Under the pieces are notes generated by a model. The model did not search any database. It was not told where the DNA came from and saw only the letters and a list, made by a program, of their open reading frames with translations. A stretch of DNA of 64,000 bases from CAKZLS01 sp963701445 (GTDB lineage: Bacteria; Pseudomonadota; Alphaproteobacteria; Rhodospirillales; Defluviicoccaceae). Location of the stretch: positions 124,001 through 188,000 of the forward strand of contig CAVPAM010000039.1 in NCBI GenBank assembly GCA_963701445.1. The letters are read 5' to 3'. Both the position numbers and the translations under genes were made by a program. Positions within the stretch are counted from its first letter, which is position 1; every line of letters begins with the position of its first letter. Below, piece after piece: positions 8,906 through 17,713 of the stretch.

Positions 8906-9955
8906 CGCTCAACACGGCGACGCTGAAAATCACGCCGGAGATTTTGGCGCTGATTGCCGAGATCGACGAGTTCAAGGGAGCGTGGCGGGCGCTCGGACGG
9001 ATTGCGCCGGAGCGTCTGGCGGGTCTCAAGCGGGTGGCGACCATCGAGAGCATCGGGTCCTCGACCCGGATCGAGGGCGCGAAACTCAGCGACCGGGAAG
9101 TCGAACGGCTTCTGTCCAATCTCGACATCAAAGCCTTCGGCAGTCGTGATGAGGAAGAAGTCGCCGGATATGCCGATGTTATGGAGACGGTCTTCGCGCA
9201 CTGGGAGGAGATCGCGCTCACCGAGAACCATATCCGGCAACTGCATCGCGACCTTCTGCGATACTCCGGCAAAGACCAGCGTCATCGCGGCGCATACAAG
9301 AACTCTCTCCAACAATGTCGAAGCCTTCGGACCGGACGGCGAAAGCCTCGGCATCGTGTTCGAGACCGCCTCGCCCCTTGATACGCCGCGCCGGATGGCG
9401 GAGTTGGTCAAATGGACGCGTAAGAGTCTGCGCGATAAAGCGCTCCATCCGCTGTTGGTGATCGCGATCTTCGTTGTCGTATTCCTCGAAATCCATCCAT
9501 TCCAGGACGGTAACGGTCGCCTGTCGCGTATCCTGACGACGTTGCTCCTGTTGCGGGCGGGTTATGGTTATGTGCCGTATAGCTCTCTGGAGAGCGTGAT
9601 CGAGCAAAACAAGGAGGCGTATTATCTCGCGCTCCGGCGCACGCAAGGCACGATCCGAACCGAACTACCGGACTGGGAACCGTGGGCCTTGTTTTTCTTG
9701 CGCGCATTGCAGCGGCAGAAGCAACGCCTGAATAAGAGGATTGAACGCGAACGGCTGGTCCTTGGCGATCTACCGGCGTTGTCCGTGCGGATTGTCGAAT
9801 TGGTCCGTGAACGCGGACGGATCACCGTTGCGGAAGCGGCGAAGCTGACCGGCGCCAGCCGCAACACGATCAAGGATCACATGAAGGCGCTTGTCGGCAA
9901 TGGGCATCTCACCCGGCATGGCGGCGGGCGCGGCACGTGGTACGCGCTCTCCTGA
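8878..9955 (+). CDS. Fic-domain protein with C-terminal winged-helix domain (frameshifted)
   Basis: The N-terminal part has the Fic_N/DUF4172-like pattern ending in IESIGSSTRIEGAKLSD. In S/T-x-x-x-E/N-G proteins this helix carries an inhibitory motif. The catalytic loop HPFQDGNGRLSR is intact and matches the HPFx(D/E)GNGR consensus for AMP transfer. The C-terminus carries an HTH region (ITVAEAAKLTGASRNTIKDHM). The frame shifts +1 near 9299, between RGAYK and TLSNNVEAFG. Fic proteins with this layout AMPylate target proteins and can be autoregulated. The gene sits alone between two copies of the modD 3' end, suggesting it arrived as a unit. Confidence 0.8.
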
Positions 9956-10389
9956 ACCGTACGGGTTCCGGGGACCTCGTGGCCCTCCTGCGCCAAACCC
10001 GCCGACGTCAACCTCACCATCTCGCGCGCTTGAACCGACCCGCGTCGGGAGAAAGGCCGCGCTGATTAGGATCAAGCGGTACGCGCCGGTCTGACGATAG
10101 CGAGCGGCACGAAAGCCATGGAAAGGCGACATATCACAGTGCTGGAAGCGGCCCCTTGCTCGCGGCGAGCGGCGCGGAGGCCAGTCCGCCACAATGCTAG
10201 ACCTGCTCCCAAAGCCCGGACCTTGCCCCACAAACGCATAACCCTGGAACGCGGAGGTCGAAATCGCTTTTTGGCGAAGGGGCGCTCGATTATGATCGGG
10301 CGGTCGACGGATGGCCGGTCCGGCCGATCTGGCAACGCGGTCAGACAAGAGAATGCGGGCAACGCGCGCCATAAGTGGGGTTTGGATAC
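9956..10389. other. Non-coding stretch after fic
   Basis: This contains the second modD-end copy at 9973-10036 and otherwise no gene I can support. Confidence 0.5.
9973..10036 (+). repeat. Direct repeat flanking the Fic gene, right copy (second modD 3' end)
   Basis: Read in the modD frame it still encodes a ModD C-terminus, TSWPSCAKPADVNLTISRA followed by TGA, with diverged codons. This looks like the original or a foreign 3' end left behind after an insertion, not random similarity. Confidence 0.8.
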
Positions 10390-10786
10390 ATGGGTACTCT
10401 GGATTGGAAATGGATCGGCATCGGCGTGGGCATCATGATCGTGCTCAACCTGATCGCCGGGCTGATCATCGGCTTTGTCGTGGCGCCGGCGATTGAGGGC
10501 GCCACCACCGTCCAGGAAGTGGAAGCCTCGCTCGGTGGCGGGACACCTGCTGCTGGCGGCGGTGCTCAACTTCCTGGCCTTCGCCGTCGGCGGCTTTATC
10601 GTCGGCGTGAAGTCGGCGGGCCGGACGATCCTGGAGCCCGGTATTTCGGCGGCGGTCGCGGTTCTGATCGCTCTGCTCATCGCCGGCAATTTTTCAATTC
10701 TCAACCTGCTCGTCGGCGGTCTGGTCCCGTTCGGCGCCGGAGTCCTCGGCGGCTGGCTCGGTGAACGCAAGCAGGGAAGCGCGTGA
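10390..10786 (+). CDS. Small multi-helix membrane protein (frameshifted)
   Basis: ATG 10390 begins MGTLDWKWIGIGVGIMIVLN. After EVEASL near 10533 the frame shifts +1 and continues as GHLLLAAVLNFLAFAVGGF to LGGWLGERKQGSA. The joined protein is about 131 residues with four predicted membrane helices and small-residue-rich segments, like YrzE/TIGR04086-type small membrane proteins. Function unknown. It lies just outside the Fic insertion and upstream of the intron remnant. Confidence 0.6.
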
Positions 10787-10857
10787 ACGGCATTTTGGTG
10801 ACAGGGTCGTGGTGATGTGGTCGCGTCGAGCTTTGCGGTTCGTTGGAGGAACTTGAA

Positions 10858-10925
10858 GCGTATTCCGACGAATGCTGTGGCGACACGATTGCACGCGGCA
10901 GATTGGGCCAAGCCGAATTCCGCTC
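10858..10925. repeat. Dispersed short repeat, copy 2, interrupted by the intron
   Basis: Shares GCGTATTCCGACGAATG and the later GATTG.GCCAAG..AATTC block with 3267-3335. The group II intron remnant abuts it directly at 10926/10927, so this repeat forms the intron's 3' exon. Confidence 0.5.
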
Positions 10926-10966
10926 CATCGCGGTAGGGACGCGGGTTACCCCGCGCCCCCCGCACA

Positions 10967-10999
10967 GATCCCGGCGTGCGCTGCTAACGCACCGGGCTC
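10967..10999 (-). ncRNA. Group II intron domain V (catalytic hairpin)
   Basis: The 33-base hairpin, minus strand, opens GAGCCCGGTGCG and closes CGCACGCCGGGATC. It is followed by the TGTGCGGGGGG start of domain VI. This is the conserved catalytic domain of the intron. Confidence 0.7.
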
Positions 11000-11217
11000 C
11001 TGCCTTGGGTGTGTGACGAGAACCTTGCGGCCTCTCGTACGCGGTCCAGCGCCTGTGACACGCTTCCCCGGCCCTGTGTCCGGCGCGTGCTTTGCCGGGC
11101 CGCGTTCCCCTCGGCCCCCTCCCTTCCCTCCACCGGCTCCGCCGCCGCTGGCGCGGCCTTGTTCGCCGGCTTCCCCGGTACTATGGAGGAGTCTGACTTC
11201 TCCCGCCCGTTCATCAT
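10984..11217 (-). pseudogene. ltrA: N-terminal fragment of group II intron reverse transcriptase/maturase
   Basis: The 77-codon frame begins MMNGREKSDSSIVPGKPANK and continues AEPVEGREGAEGN..QSTRRTQGRGSVSQALDRVREAARF, the usual N-terminus of proteobacterial group II intron maturases. It then runs into the intron's 3' RNA domain (SSHTQGRSPVR). All catalytic reverse transcriptase motifs are missing, so the element cannot move on its own. Confidence 0.75.
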
Positions 11218-11579
11218 CGGCTACGGCCTCTTCGGCCTTCCCGATGCGGACCGCCCCATCCCAGGGAACGGCCAGGCGGGAGACCTCCCGGTTTCCGCGC
11301 GAGGAGCTTCCATGCGTGCATGGGGTCTTCGACCACGCGAGGCCGGCGCGGGCGCTCGCCAATGCGCGCCCGTCCGTGTCGCCTTCCCCATTGTCCCACA
11401 GGGTCGGCGCCTCGAATGCATAACCTTTCGCGGCTCAATACCCAGCCCGCATGTACCCCTGTCAACGCTTCGCCGAAACCCTCGCGGGCGCCGACGCATG
11501 ACTCGGGGCCGGTGTGGGCGGCTAACCCTTCACCGTACGGCTCTTTCATCCGCTACTCCTCGCCGGCCTCCCGGCGCAC

Positions 11580-11932
11580 GGAACATGTTACTGATCGAAT
11601 GAGAGGACGGTCGGGGACAAGACGAATGAGCCATAACCCGTTCTCTAATGCGCTATGCAGAAGGTTAAGAGAACACCTTCCAATAGCCCCAGAACCTGCG
11701 GCGTTGAATCAAGCGCCCGTCCGACTATTTGGGTTGTGGCCACCAAGCTTGTTCGGACAATTCGTAGGTTTCAGTGCCTCCATAGCGGTTTTGCCTCGAG
11801 AGAGTAGCCGAGCCGAAATTTTTCGACATTTGAAGACTGGATGGCATGTCGCGGATGAGTTCTGCATGCAACTACGTGCAGCACGAATTTACCGGATGGC
11901 ATTAAGCTGTTTCGCCAACCTGAAAGACTGGT
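11580..11932. other. Non-coding or decayed region between the intron and the DUF4238 fragment
   Basis: Base composition is clearly more A+T rich than the core regions. All frames contain stops at short intervals. It may hold the decayed 3' part of the DUF4238 gene but I cannot recognise it. Confidence 0.4.
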
Positions 11933-12337
11933 CTATTGGAACTCCTCGCGTACAACGGCGTAGCGGACGAAGGAATCGAGGACGCCGTAGCCTCCAGCGT
12001 AAAGAAGCAAGCGCGCAAAATCGCATCGCTGATCTGCGGTCAATCTCTTGACGCCTTGCTCCAACAGAATATCGCGAGCAGCAGCCCCCCTTTCATCAAT
12101 CCAACCGAAGAACTTTCGCTCAAGAATGTCGGTAGGAAGCTTGTCACCCTTAAAGGTTAAGAGATCGTTTTCATAACAAAAGCTGCTCAAGCCGCAAATC
12201 TTGCAACGTAGTTCTGCCTTCCTCGAATCCCACCAATATCCATGCAAATTTAGTTGCTGAGGCAGACCTCCAACCAACCACGGCCTGAGTACAAGCTTTG
12301 GAACAAAATGGTGATTTCGAGCGAGCTGTTGAGCCAT
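11933..12337 (-). pseudogene. DUF4238 protein, truncated
   Basis: 134 residues beginning MAQQLARNHHFVPKLVLRPW, the conserved RNHHxVPxxxLRxF-like start of DUF4238. It continues through GYWWDSRKAELRC, an ICGLSSFCYE cysteine pair and FARLLLYAGGYGV. Family members are commonly about twice this length or more, and I find no recognisable continuation past the stop at 11933. The lower GC content and the neighbouring intron remnant and toxin-antitoxin genes suggest an acquired, decaying segment. The function of DUF4238 is not established. Confidence 0.6.
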
Positions 12338-12517
12338 TCAAAATGCTGAAATGTAGTGATGGAAACGCACCCTATTGAAAGGATACATTCTTGAGTTGAT
12401 CTTTTGTAGTGCAAGGGGCTGAGCGAATTTTTCGGAGAGCGACGGTTGCCGCCTTCCGACGCGCTCAGCGCCACTGTGCATTCCAGCAAGTGCGGTTTCA
12501 TTCTTCCTTCCATCCGT

Positions 12518-12781
12518 TCATTCGAATTGCACCGGGATGTCCCGCCGCTGGTGCAGAATACGAACGACCGTGATCCCAAACTCCGCTTGCCGATAGAAGA
12601 TGACATGGCTTTCGAAGGGAAAGCCGAGCAGTCCTTCCGCCAGATCATCCCGTTTGCGGCCAAGCCCGGGCTGGTGGGCGAGTTCCGTCAGACGGCCCTG
12701 GAGCGCGTCGGCGTAGACACGGGCCTGGCTTTTCCCCCACCGCTCCACCGTATCATCCACGATGCCGTTCAGATCGGCCAC
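12518..12781 (-). CDS. parE: ParE-family toxin
   Basis: 87 residues from a GTG at 12781. It matches the RelE/ParE fold: VADLNGIVDDTVERWGKSQA, LTELAHQPGLGRKRDDL, GFPFESHVIFYRQAEFGITVVRILHQRRDI. ParE toxins poison DNA gyrase; the RelE branch cleaves mRNA. The upstream sequence RFVLSDEA, in frame after the antitoxin stop, is conserved in ParE. The real start may therefore be an unusual codon a few residues earlier, or one base may be wrong. It lies 27 bases after the antitoxin and is translated as its partner. Confidence 0.8.
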   Translation of the reverse strand: MADLNGIVDDTVERWGKSQARVYADALQGRLTELAHQPGLGRKRDDLAEGLLGFPFESHVIFYRQAEFGITVVRILHQRRDIPVQFE

Positions 12782-12808
12782 GGCTTCGTCGGAAAGGACA
12801 AATCGCTG

Positions 12809-13069
12809 TCACTCTTCAAGCCGTTTCCGGATGGCCTGAAAAGCGGCATCGCCGTCCACGGTCCGGCCCGCCTCGATGTCATCGAGACCCTTGCGAATTT
12901 CGGTCCGCAGGCTCGTCAGCTTCAGGGTTTCGAGGTCCTGATAGTCCTGGGCCGACACCATGACGGCGACGGGGCGGCCATGTTTCTCGATGGTCACCGG
13001 TCCGCGCTGGGCGGCATCGAGCAGCTCGCCGAAACGGTTCTTCGCCTCAAGGGCGGCCATGGTCCGCAT
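12809..13069 (-). CDS. Phd/YefM-family antitoxin
   Basis: 86 residues. I chose ATG 13069 (MRTMAALEAKNRFGELLDAA) because a GGAG lies 8 bases upstream; the more distal ATG at 13090 has no ribosome site. The N-terminal Phd DNA-binding fold (AKNRFGELLDAAQRGPVTIEKHGRPVAVMVSAQDYQ) is complete. The C-terminal tail (DDIEAGRTVDGDAAFQAIRK) is the expected flexible toxin-neutralising segment. It should autorepress the operon through the palindrome at 13099-13118. Confidence 0.85.
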   Translation of the reverse strand: MRTMAALEAKNRFGELLDAAQRGPVTIEKHGRPVAVMVSAQDYQDLETLKLTSLRTEIRKGLDDIEAGRTVDGDAAFQAIRKRLEE

Positions 13070-13098
13070 CTTATCGTCTCCAGAAAACATTAAGGTCG

Positions 13099-13118
13099 GC
13101 TAAAATAGCTGTTTTAGC
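13099..13118. promoter_or_regulatory. Antitoxin operator palindrome
   Basis: The 20-base inverted repeat GCTAAAA-TAGCTG-TTTTAGC overlaps the -10 box of the toxin-antitoxin promoter. This is the expected place for Phd autorepression. Confidence 0.6.
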
Positions 13119-13130
13119 TGTATCTGTCAA
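13102..13130 (-). promoter_or_regulatory. Sigma-70-type promoter of the toxin-antitoxin operon
   Basis: On the minus strand TTGACA (13130-13125), a 17-base spacer and TATTTT (13107-13102) form a near-consensus promoter about 30 bases upstream of the antitoxin start. Confidence 0.7.
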
Positions 13131-13554
13131 AACAACCCCGGAGACATACCGGAGCGCCCGCCAAATCGCTCGCCGCGCGCCCCTCGCCATGGACGATCGC
13201 GCGATCATGACGGACGAAAAGGAGGGCTCGGGGAGACAGGGTGGCGCGTCCAGTGGCCGGAATCTAACGGAAAATGGCGGTGTCCAAAGTGGATCGTTGC
13301 TGGATCGAATCGGTATTTTCGTTTGATATCAATGGCTTAATCGTTACGAAACGGGAATGAGCCTTGACAAATATTCATATATTTCAATAGGTTACGGAGC
13401 AATTCTACTGTGCATGGGGTTGTTTTTCACTTTTTGCTTTCACCCCCCCCCCCCCCCCCGCTACGGCCATCGAACAACGCGGCGGACATGCGGGGCCGCG
13501 TCCGGCCCATCGAGGCGCGGCCGATGAAACCCGCCCGATCGGTTCGCCGGGACG
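13131..13554. other. Intergenic region with A+T-rich segment and long C run
   Basis: No supported gene. Positions about 13300-13440 are A+T rich for this genome and end in the 17-C run at 13443-13459. Confidence 0.5.
13443..13459. repeat. Homopolymer of 17 C residues
   Basis: Seventeen consecutive C bases lie in a non-coding region just beyond the 3' end of the PAS/exonuclease gene. No other run of this length was noticed in the window. Confidence 0.9.
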
Positions 13555-15693
13555 CTAATATTTGATCTTGGCGTACTTGGTGGCGTCGCAGGCCTGCTTG
13601 GCCTCGCTGAGCGTGGTGATGCCGCGGGCCTTGAGCATGGGGATCAGGGCGAGGAACACCTCCGCCGTGGTCAGCGCGTCGCCGAGCGCGGTGTGGCGGC
13701 CGGCGATGGCGACGCCGAGGCGCTCGGCGAGCGCGTCGAGGCGCTGGTCCACGCGCTTGGGCTGCACCGCGCTGGCCAACAGCAGGGTGTCGAGCACGGG
13801 GTTGTCGAAGCGGATCCCCGTCGCGTCTTGCTTGAGTTCGAGAAAGCGCATGTCGAAGGCGACGTTGTGGCCGATCATCACCGTGTCCTCGACGAACCGC
13901 TGGAACCGGGGCAGCACCTCGTCGATGGTCGGCATGCCGCGCAGCATGGCCGCCGAGATGCCGTGGATGGCGGCGGATTCCTCGGAAATGGCGCGCCGGG
14001 GGTCCACCAGGCAATCGAAGATCTCGCGGCGGAGCACCCGGCCGTTGAACACCCGGACCGCGCCGATGGCGATGATCTCGTCGCCGCCGGTGGGGTTGAG
14101 GCCGGTGGTTTCGGTGTCGAACACGGTGTAGCCGAGCTGATCGAGCGGCAGGGTTTCCAGTTCCCCCGAGCTGGCCTTGGAATGGAACAGGGTGAAGTCG
14201 AAGTCGTGGTCGCCGGCGGCGCCGTTGCCCCGGCCGGCCTCGAGCGCGCCCTCCTCCGCCACCGGCACCATCAGGCGCAGCGCCGGCAGACCCGACGGGT
14301 TGTCGGCGTGGGTCCAGATGGCGCCGCCGTGCCGCTCGATCACCTCGAACAGGGTGATGGCGCCGCCCCGGGAGGCGGCCCCCGACCCCATCGGGACGTT
14401 CAGCATGCCCCAGGATTTCAGCGCTTCCACGTCCAGCCTGGCGCCCGTCCATTCCAGCGTCATCGACGCCAGCTCCCGTCCCCGCTCCAGGGTCAGGCGG
14501 AAACCCTGTCCCCGGCACATGTCGGTCAGCCGGCCGATCAGGAACACGATCGCCCGCGAGAGCGTGTAGCTGTCGACGTTGAGCCACAGCGGCTCCACCG
14601 GCGCGGCGACCTCGATGTGGACGCCCCGGACGTCGACCGCCTGGCGTTCCACGGTGGCGAGGAGATCGCTGCCGAGGGTCTCCTGCATCGTCCACTGGAA
14701 CTTGAGGTCCTCGGCGTAATCCTTTTCCAGCGTGTCGAGCTGGCCGTGCATCTTGAGGGCCTCGTCGCGGATGGCCTCGAGGAACTTCTTGCGGCCGGCC
14801 TCGTCCATCTCGGGAAAGGAGAGCACGGTCTCCACCGCCGCGCGGATGCCGGTGACGGCGGACCGGTAGCCCTCGCTCATCGATTTCAGGAGCACGCCGA
14901 GGCGGTTCTCCGTGCCCACCCGCCGGGTGATGTCCTCGAGGGTGAAGATGTGGCCGAGCACGGTGCTGTCGCCGTCGAGCACCGGAACCAGGTGCACGTT
15001 GAGGAGCTGGCCGCCCGGACGCGCCACCGCGAAGGACGCCATCAGGCCGGTTTCGCCCTGTTGGAGGCGGAGGTCGATGTTCTGCAGGGCGTGGGCGATC
15101 CGGTTGGCGTCGAGCACGCCGTAGACCGAGCGCCCCAATCCGATCCACTCGCCGCCGCGCAGCTCCGATCCCTCCAGGAGGACGCGCGAGCGCTGGTTGT
15201 AGAGCAGGATCCGCCCCTCGAGATTGCACACCAGCACGCCCTGGGTGAGGTTGGACATCAGCGCCGCGAGCGTGTTGCGCTCCTCCTCCAGGGCGGCGTT
15301 GGCCTGCTGGATGCGCGCCTCCACGTCGTCGCGGAGCGTTTCGTAGCGGTTGGCGATGCCGTTGATGCTGGCCGCCAGGTCGACGATTTCCGAGCGGCCG
15401 TGAACGGTCAGGCGGTGCGCCGGGTTGCTGACGCAGATGATGCGGGTGTCGTCGGCGATGGCCTGAAAGGGCACCACGTACCAGTGGTACATCAGGTTGA
15501 CGATGAACCCGATCAGGACCACCAGAAGAACGCAGCCGACGATCAGGATCCCCGCGTGCCGGTAGAGCGGCCCGGCCAGGGCCGCTTGCAGTTCCGGACT
15601 CAGGTCCACCCAGATGGCGCCGATGGTGATCCCGATGGTGCCGAAGGTGAGCAGGACCGTGGCCAGGAAGGCCAGCCAGGCATTTTTTTTCAT
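13555..15693 (-). CDS. Membrane PAS sensor fused to a DnaQ-like 3'-5' exonuclease
   Basis: 712 residues. Two N-terminal membrane segments (about 8-28 and 48-70) lead into a HAMP-like region and a coiled coil (VEARIQQANAALEEERNTLAAL). A PAS domain follows (GVLVCNLEGRILLYNQRSR), then a degenerate kinase-like region with GHIFTLEDITRR, and GGAITLFEVIERHGGAIW in place of an ATPase G-box. No obvious phospho-acceptor His is seen. From about residue 525 comes a DEDDh exonuclease: FDTETTGLNP, IGHNVAFDMRFL and HTALGDALTTAEV supply the acidic residues and His. It is the last gene of the block that starts with DUF485/ActP, so an acetate- or growth-state-responsive nuclease is plausible. Confidence 0.85.
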   Translation of the reverse strand: MKKNAWLAFLATVLLTFGTIGITIGAIWVDLSPELQAALAGPLYRHAGILIVGCVLLVVLIGFIVNLMYHWYVVPFQAIADDTRIICVSNPAHRLTVHGRSEIVDLAASINGIANRYETLRDDVEARIQQANAALEEERNTLAALMSNLTQGVLVCNLEGRILLYNQRSRVLLEGSELRGGEWIGLGRSVYGVLDANRIAHALQNIDLRLQQGETGLMASFAVARPGGQLLNVHLVPVLDGDSTVLGHIFTLEDITRRVGTENRLGVLLKSMSEGYRSAVTGIRAAVETVLSFPEMDEAGRKKFLEAIRDEALKMHGQLDTLEKDYAEDLKFQWTMQETLGSDLLATVERQAVDVRGVHIEVAAPVEPLWLNVDSYTLSRAIVFLIGRLTDMCRGQGFRLTLERGRELASMTLEWTGARLDVEALKSWGMLNVPMGSGAASRGGAITLFEVIERHGGAIWTHADNPSGLPALRLMVPVAEEGALEAGRGNGAAGDHDFDFTLFHSKASSGELETLPLDQLGYTVFDTETTGLNPTGGDEIIAIGAVRVFNGRVLRREIFDCLVDPRRAISEESAAIHGISAAMLRGMPTIDEVLPRFQRFVEDTVMIGHNVAFDMRFLELKQDATGIRFDNPVLDTLLLASAVQPKRVDQRLDALAERLGVAIAGRHTALGDALTTAEVFLALIPMLKARGITTLSEAKQACDATKYAKIKY

Positions 15694-15742
15694 GGCCGGC
15701 CGCCTCCCTTGACGGACCGCGACGGGGCGGAGAGGTTTGCCA

Positions 15743-17605
15743 TCATCCCACCATGGCCAGCTTGAAGTGATGATCGAGCATTTTCCGGAACTGTTTCACG
15801 AGCTTCAGGGAGTCCCGCAACAACCCTCTTTCCAGTTTGGTCAGGTCGTCCGGTCTTACAAAATTGTCGCCGTCCGCGCCACTGTCCTGGCTCGCCAGTT
15901 GCGATCGCAGACGGATCATGGACATGAACTCCAGGGCCTCGATCAGGTCGGCGGTGAAGCCCACCTCGAAGGGCGGCTTGCCGTTCAGCAGCTGAATGCG
16001 GGCGATGGTGTTGGTCTCGGACAGGCAGTTTTCCAGCGCCAGGCTGCGCACGCCGTGGACGATGGGGAAGATGCCGCCCTTCTTGATGTCCAGCGCGCCG
16101 GCGTGCGGCGGCGCCTTCTCCAGGACGAACCGGTTGAACGTACCGATGGGCGTATCGAACGCCTGGATGGCGCGCGCGAAGTGGCGGACCACGTTCTCCT
16201 GGCCGCGGATCAACTGGAACAGATAGGCCTTCAACTGGTCGAGCAGCGTTTCGTCGCCGGCCACCGCGCTGGCGTCGAAGAAGATCGCCAGGTCCATGAA
16301 ACCCTGCGTGCTGGGTTTATAGATCCACCGCCGCAGGTCCTCGCCATAGGCGTCCACGGACTTGGCCCAGGCCGGGTTGGAGACCATGACGTTGCCGGGA
16401 CAGGGCGGATACCCGAGTTCCGTCAGCGCGCCGGTGAACGCCGCCGCGACCCGCTCGAGACCTTCTGGCGGCGTGCTTCCCCTGAAGATGATGCCGTTGT
16501 CCTGGTCGGTGCGGATCAGCTGCTCGCGGCGCCCCTCGCTACCCATGACCATCAGGCAGGCGTCGGCGAGCATCTCCCGGGACGCCTCGCGCTCGAAGAT
16601 CTGGGCCATCATCTTGCGATTGAGATCGGTCACCAGTGGCGCGATGTAGCGGGGCTTGACGCCACGGTCGTACAGCGAGCGCACGAACCGGGGCATGCGA
16701 TTGGCCGCCTCCTTGAGGTCGTCCAGCGACTCGGCCCGGTCCACGAGGTGGGCGATGAAGTGCGACGTGTTGGACAACTGGCTGAGCAGATCGGCCTGCT
16801 CCAGCACCCCTAGGACGCTGTCCCCGTCGGTGACGACCACGTGGCGGATGGCGTGCTTGGTCATGGTGACGAAGGCGTTGAACAGGAGGTCGTCCCGTTC
16901 CAGCGTGATCAGGTCGTAGGTGGCGAGATCGCCGATGGGCGTGGTATCGGGAAGCCCCATCAGCACCGACCGTTCGCGGACGTCGCGGCCCGTGAAGATG
17001 CCGACCCGGCCGCCGTTCCGCACCAGGATCGCCGACGTGCCGTGGGTTTTCATCAGCCCGACCGCGTCCTGGATGGTGGTGTCCGGCGTGGCGAACACCG
17101 GCGACGCGAAGCCCTGTTCGCCGATGCGCGCGGTGAGCAGGGACGCGGCCTCGCGCTGCTGCTGGACCGAGACGAAGGCGTCCAGCCGGCGGTCCATGTC
17201 GTCTTGGAAAAAGTCGCGGAACGGACGGTTGGTGCGGGTAAAGGTGAGAACCAGGGGAACGGGCAGCAGCAGGCAGACGCACCGCCCCTTGGCGACGAAA
17301 CGATGCTGGCTGCGGCCCTCGATCAGGGCCCGCGAGTCGAAGGTCTCGCCGGAAACGAAGCGGCCCACCGGACCGATGGAGTCCAGTTCCTCCACCAGTC
17401 CCTCGGCCACCACGTAGAGGTATTCCGGAATGGCCCATCGGTCGAGCACGATCTGGCCGGGCGCGTAGTCGCCGGGGGACACGGCATTGGCGAGCCGCGT
17501 GAAATCGCCGTCATGAAGTCGATCGAACGGAGGAAGGTTCTGGAGAAACGCTTTTGGATCGGATGCGCTCAAAGACTGGGCCTCAAACGCCGGGATGCCG
17601 ACCAT
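15743..17605 (-). CDS. Cyclic-nucleotide-binding/CBS/DUF294 nucleotidyltransferase-like protein
   Basis: 620 residues. An N-terminal cNMP-binding domain (about 20-140: FDRLHDGDFTRLANAV, APGQIVLDRWAIPEY) is followed by a CBS pair (about 155-280: DAVGLMKTHGTSAILV, AIRHVVVTDGDSVLGV). A GlnD-like nucleotidyltransferase domain follows (MGSEGRREQLIRTDQDNGI, with the D-x-D pair) and the DUF294 C-terminal domain. This architecture regularly accompanies ActP-type symporters and DnaQ-like exonucleases in proteobacteria, and it probably senses nucleotides to tune transport. It lies 108 bases after actP and 49 bases before the exonuclease gene. Confidence 0.88.
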   Translation of the reverse strand: MVGIPAFEAQSLSASDPKAFLQNLPPFDRLHDGDFTRLANAVSPGDYAPGQIVLDRWAIPEYLYVVAEGLVEELDSIGPVGRFVSGETFDSRALIEGRSQHRFVAKGRCVCLLLPVPLVLTFTRTNRPFRDFFQDDMDRRLDAFVSVQQQREAASLLTARIGEQGFASPVFATPDTTIQDAVGLMKTHGTSAILVRNGGRVGIFTGRDVRERSVLMGLPDTTPIGDLATYDLITLERDDLLFNAFVTMTKHAIRHVVVTDGDSVLGVLEQADLLSQLSNTSHFIAHLVDRAESLDDLKEAANRMPRFVRSLYDRGVKPRYIAPLVTDLNRKMMAQIFEREASREMLADACLMVMGSEGRREQLIRTDQDNGIIFRGSTPPEGLERVAAAFTGALTELGYPPCPGNVMVSNPAWAKSVDAYGEDLRRWIYKPSTQGFMDLAIFFDASAVAGDETLLDQLKAYLFQLIRGQENVVRHFARAIQAFDTPIGTFNRFVLEKAPPHAGALDIKKGGIFPIVHGVRSLALENCLSETNTIARIQLLNGKPPFEVGFTADLIEALEFMSMIRLRSQLASQDSGADGDNFVRPDDLTKLERGLLRDSLKLVKQFRKMLDHHFKLAMVG

Positions 17606-17713
17606 GCCCGGCCCTGTTCAGGGAGACATGGTCGGCGAACCGGAGACCTCTTTCAAGGGGCGATCCCCGCGTCGCCGCGGGGCCGCCCGGAAGCGGAAAG
17701 AGACCGTTGCGCT

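Larger units (their letters stand above)
10927..11579 (-). mobile_element. Degenerate group II intron (reverse transcriptase mostly deleted)
   Basis: Read on the minus strand, the element starts GTGCGCCGGGAG at 11579. It passes through the conserved leader encoding the familiar MKEPYGEGLAAHTGPESCV peptide (about 11549 down), reaches the start of the intron reverse transcriptase, then jumps to intron domains V and VI. It ends CCCTACCGCGAT at 10927. An intact copy would carry about 1.3 kb of reverse transcriptase/maturase; only about the first 65 codons remain. The boundary assignments come from pattern recognition of the family ends, not from alignment. Confidence 0.75.

Noticed and set aside
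13364..13392. Plus-strand TTGACA near an AT-rich run
   Set aside because: No -10 box at a proper spacing and no plus-strand gene follows.
13693..15765. 690-codon plus-strand frame opposite the PAS-exonuclease gene
   Set aside because: Shadow frame. The minus strand carries clear PAS and exonuclease motifs.
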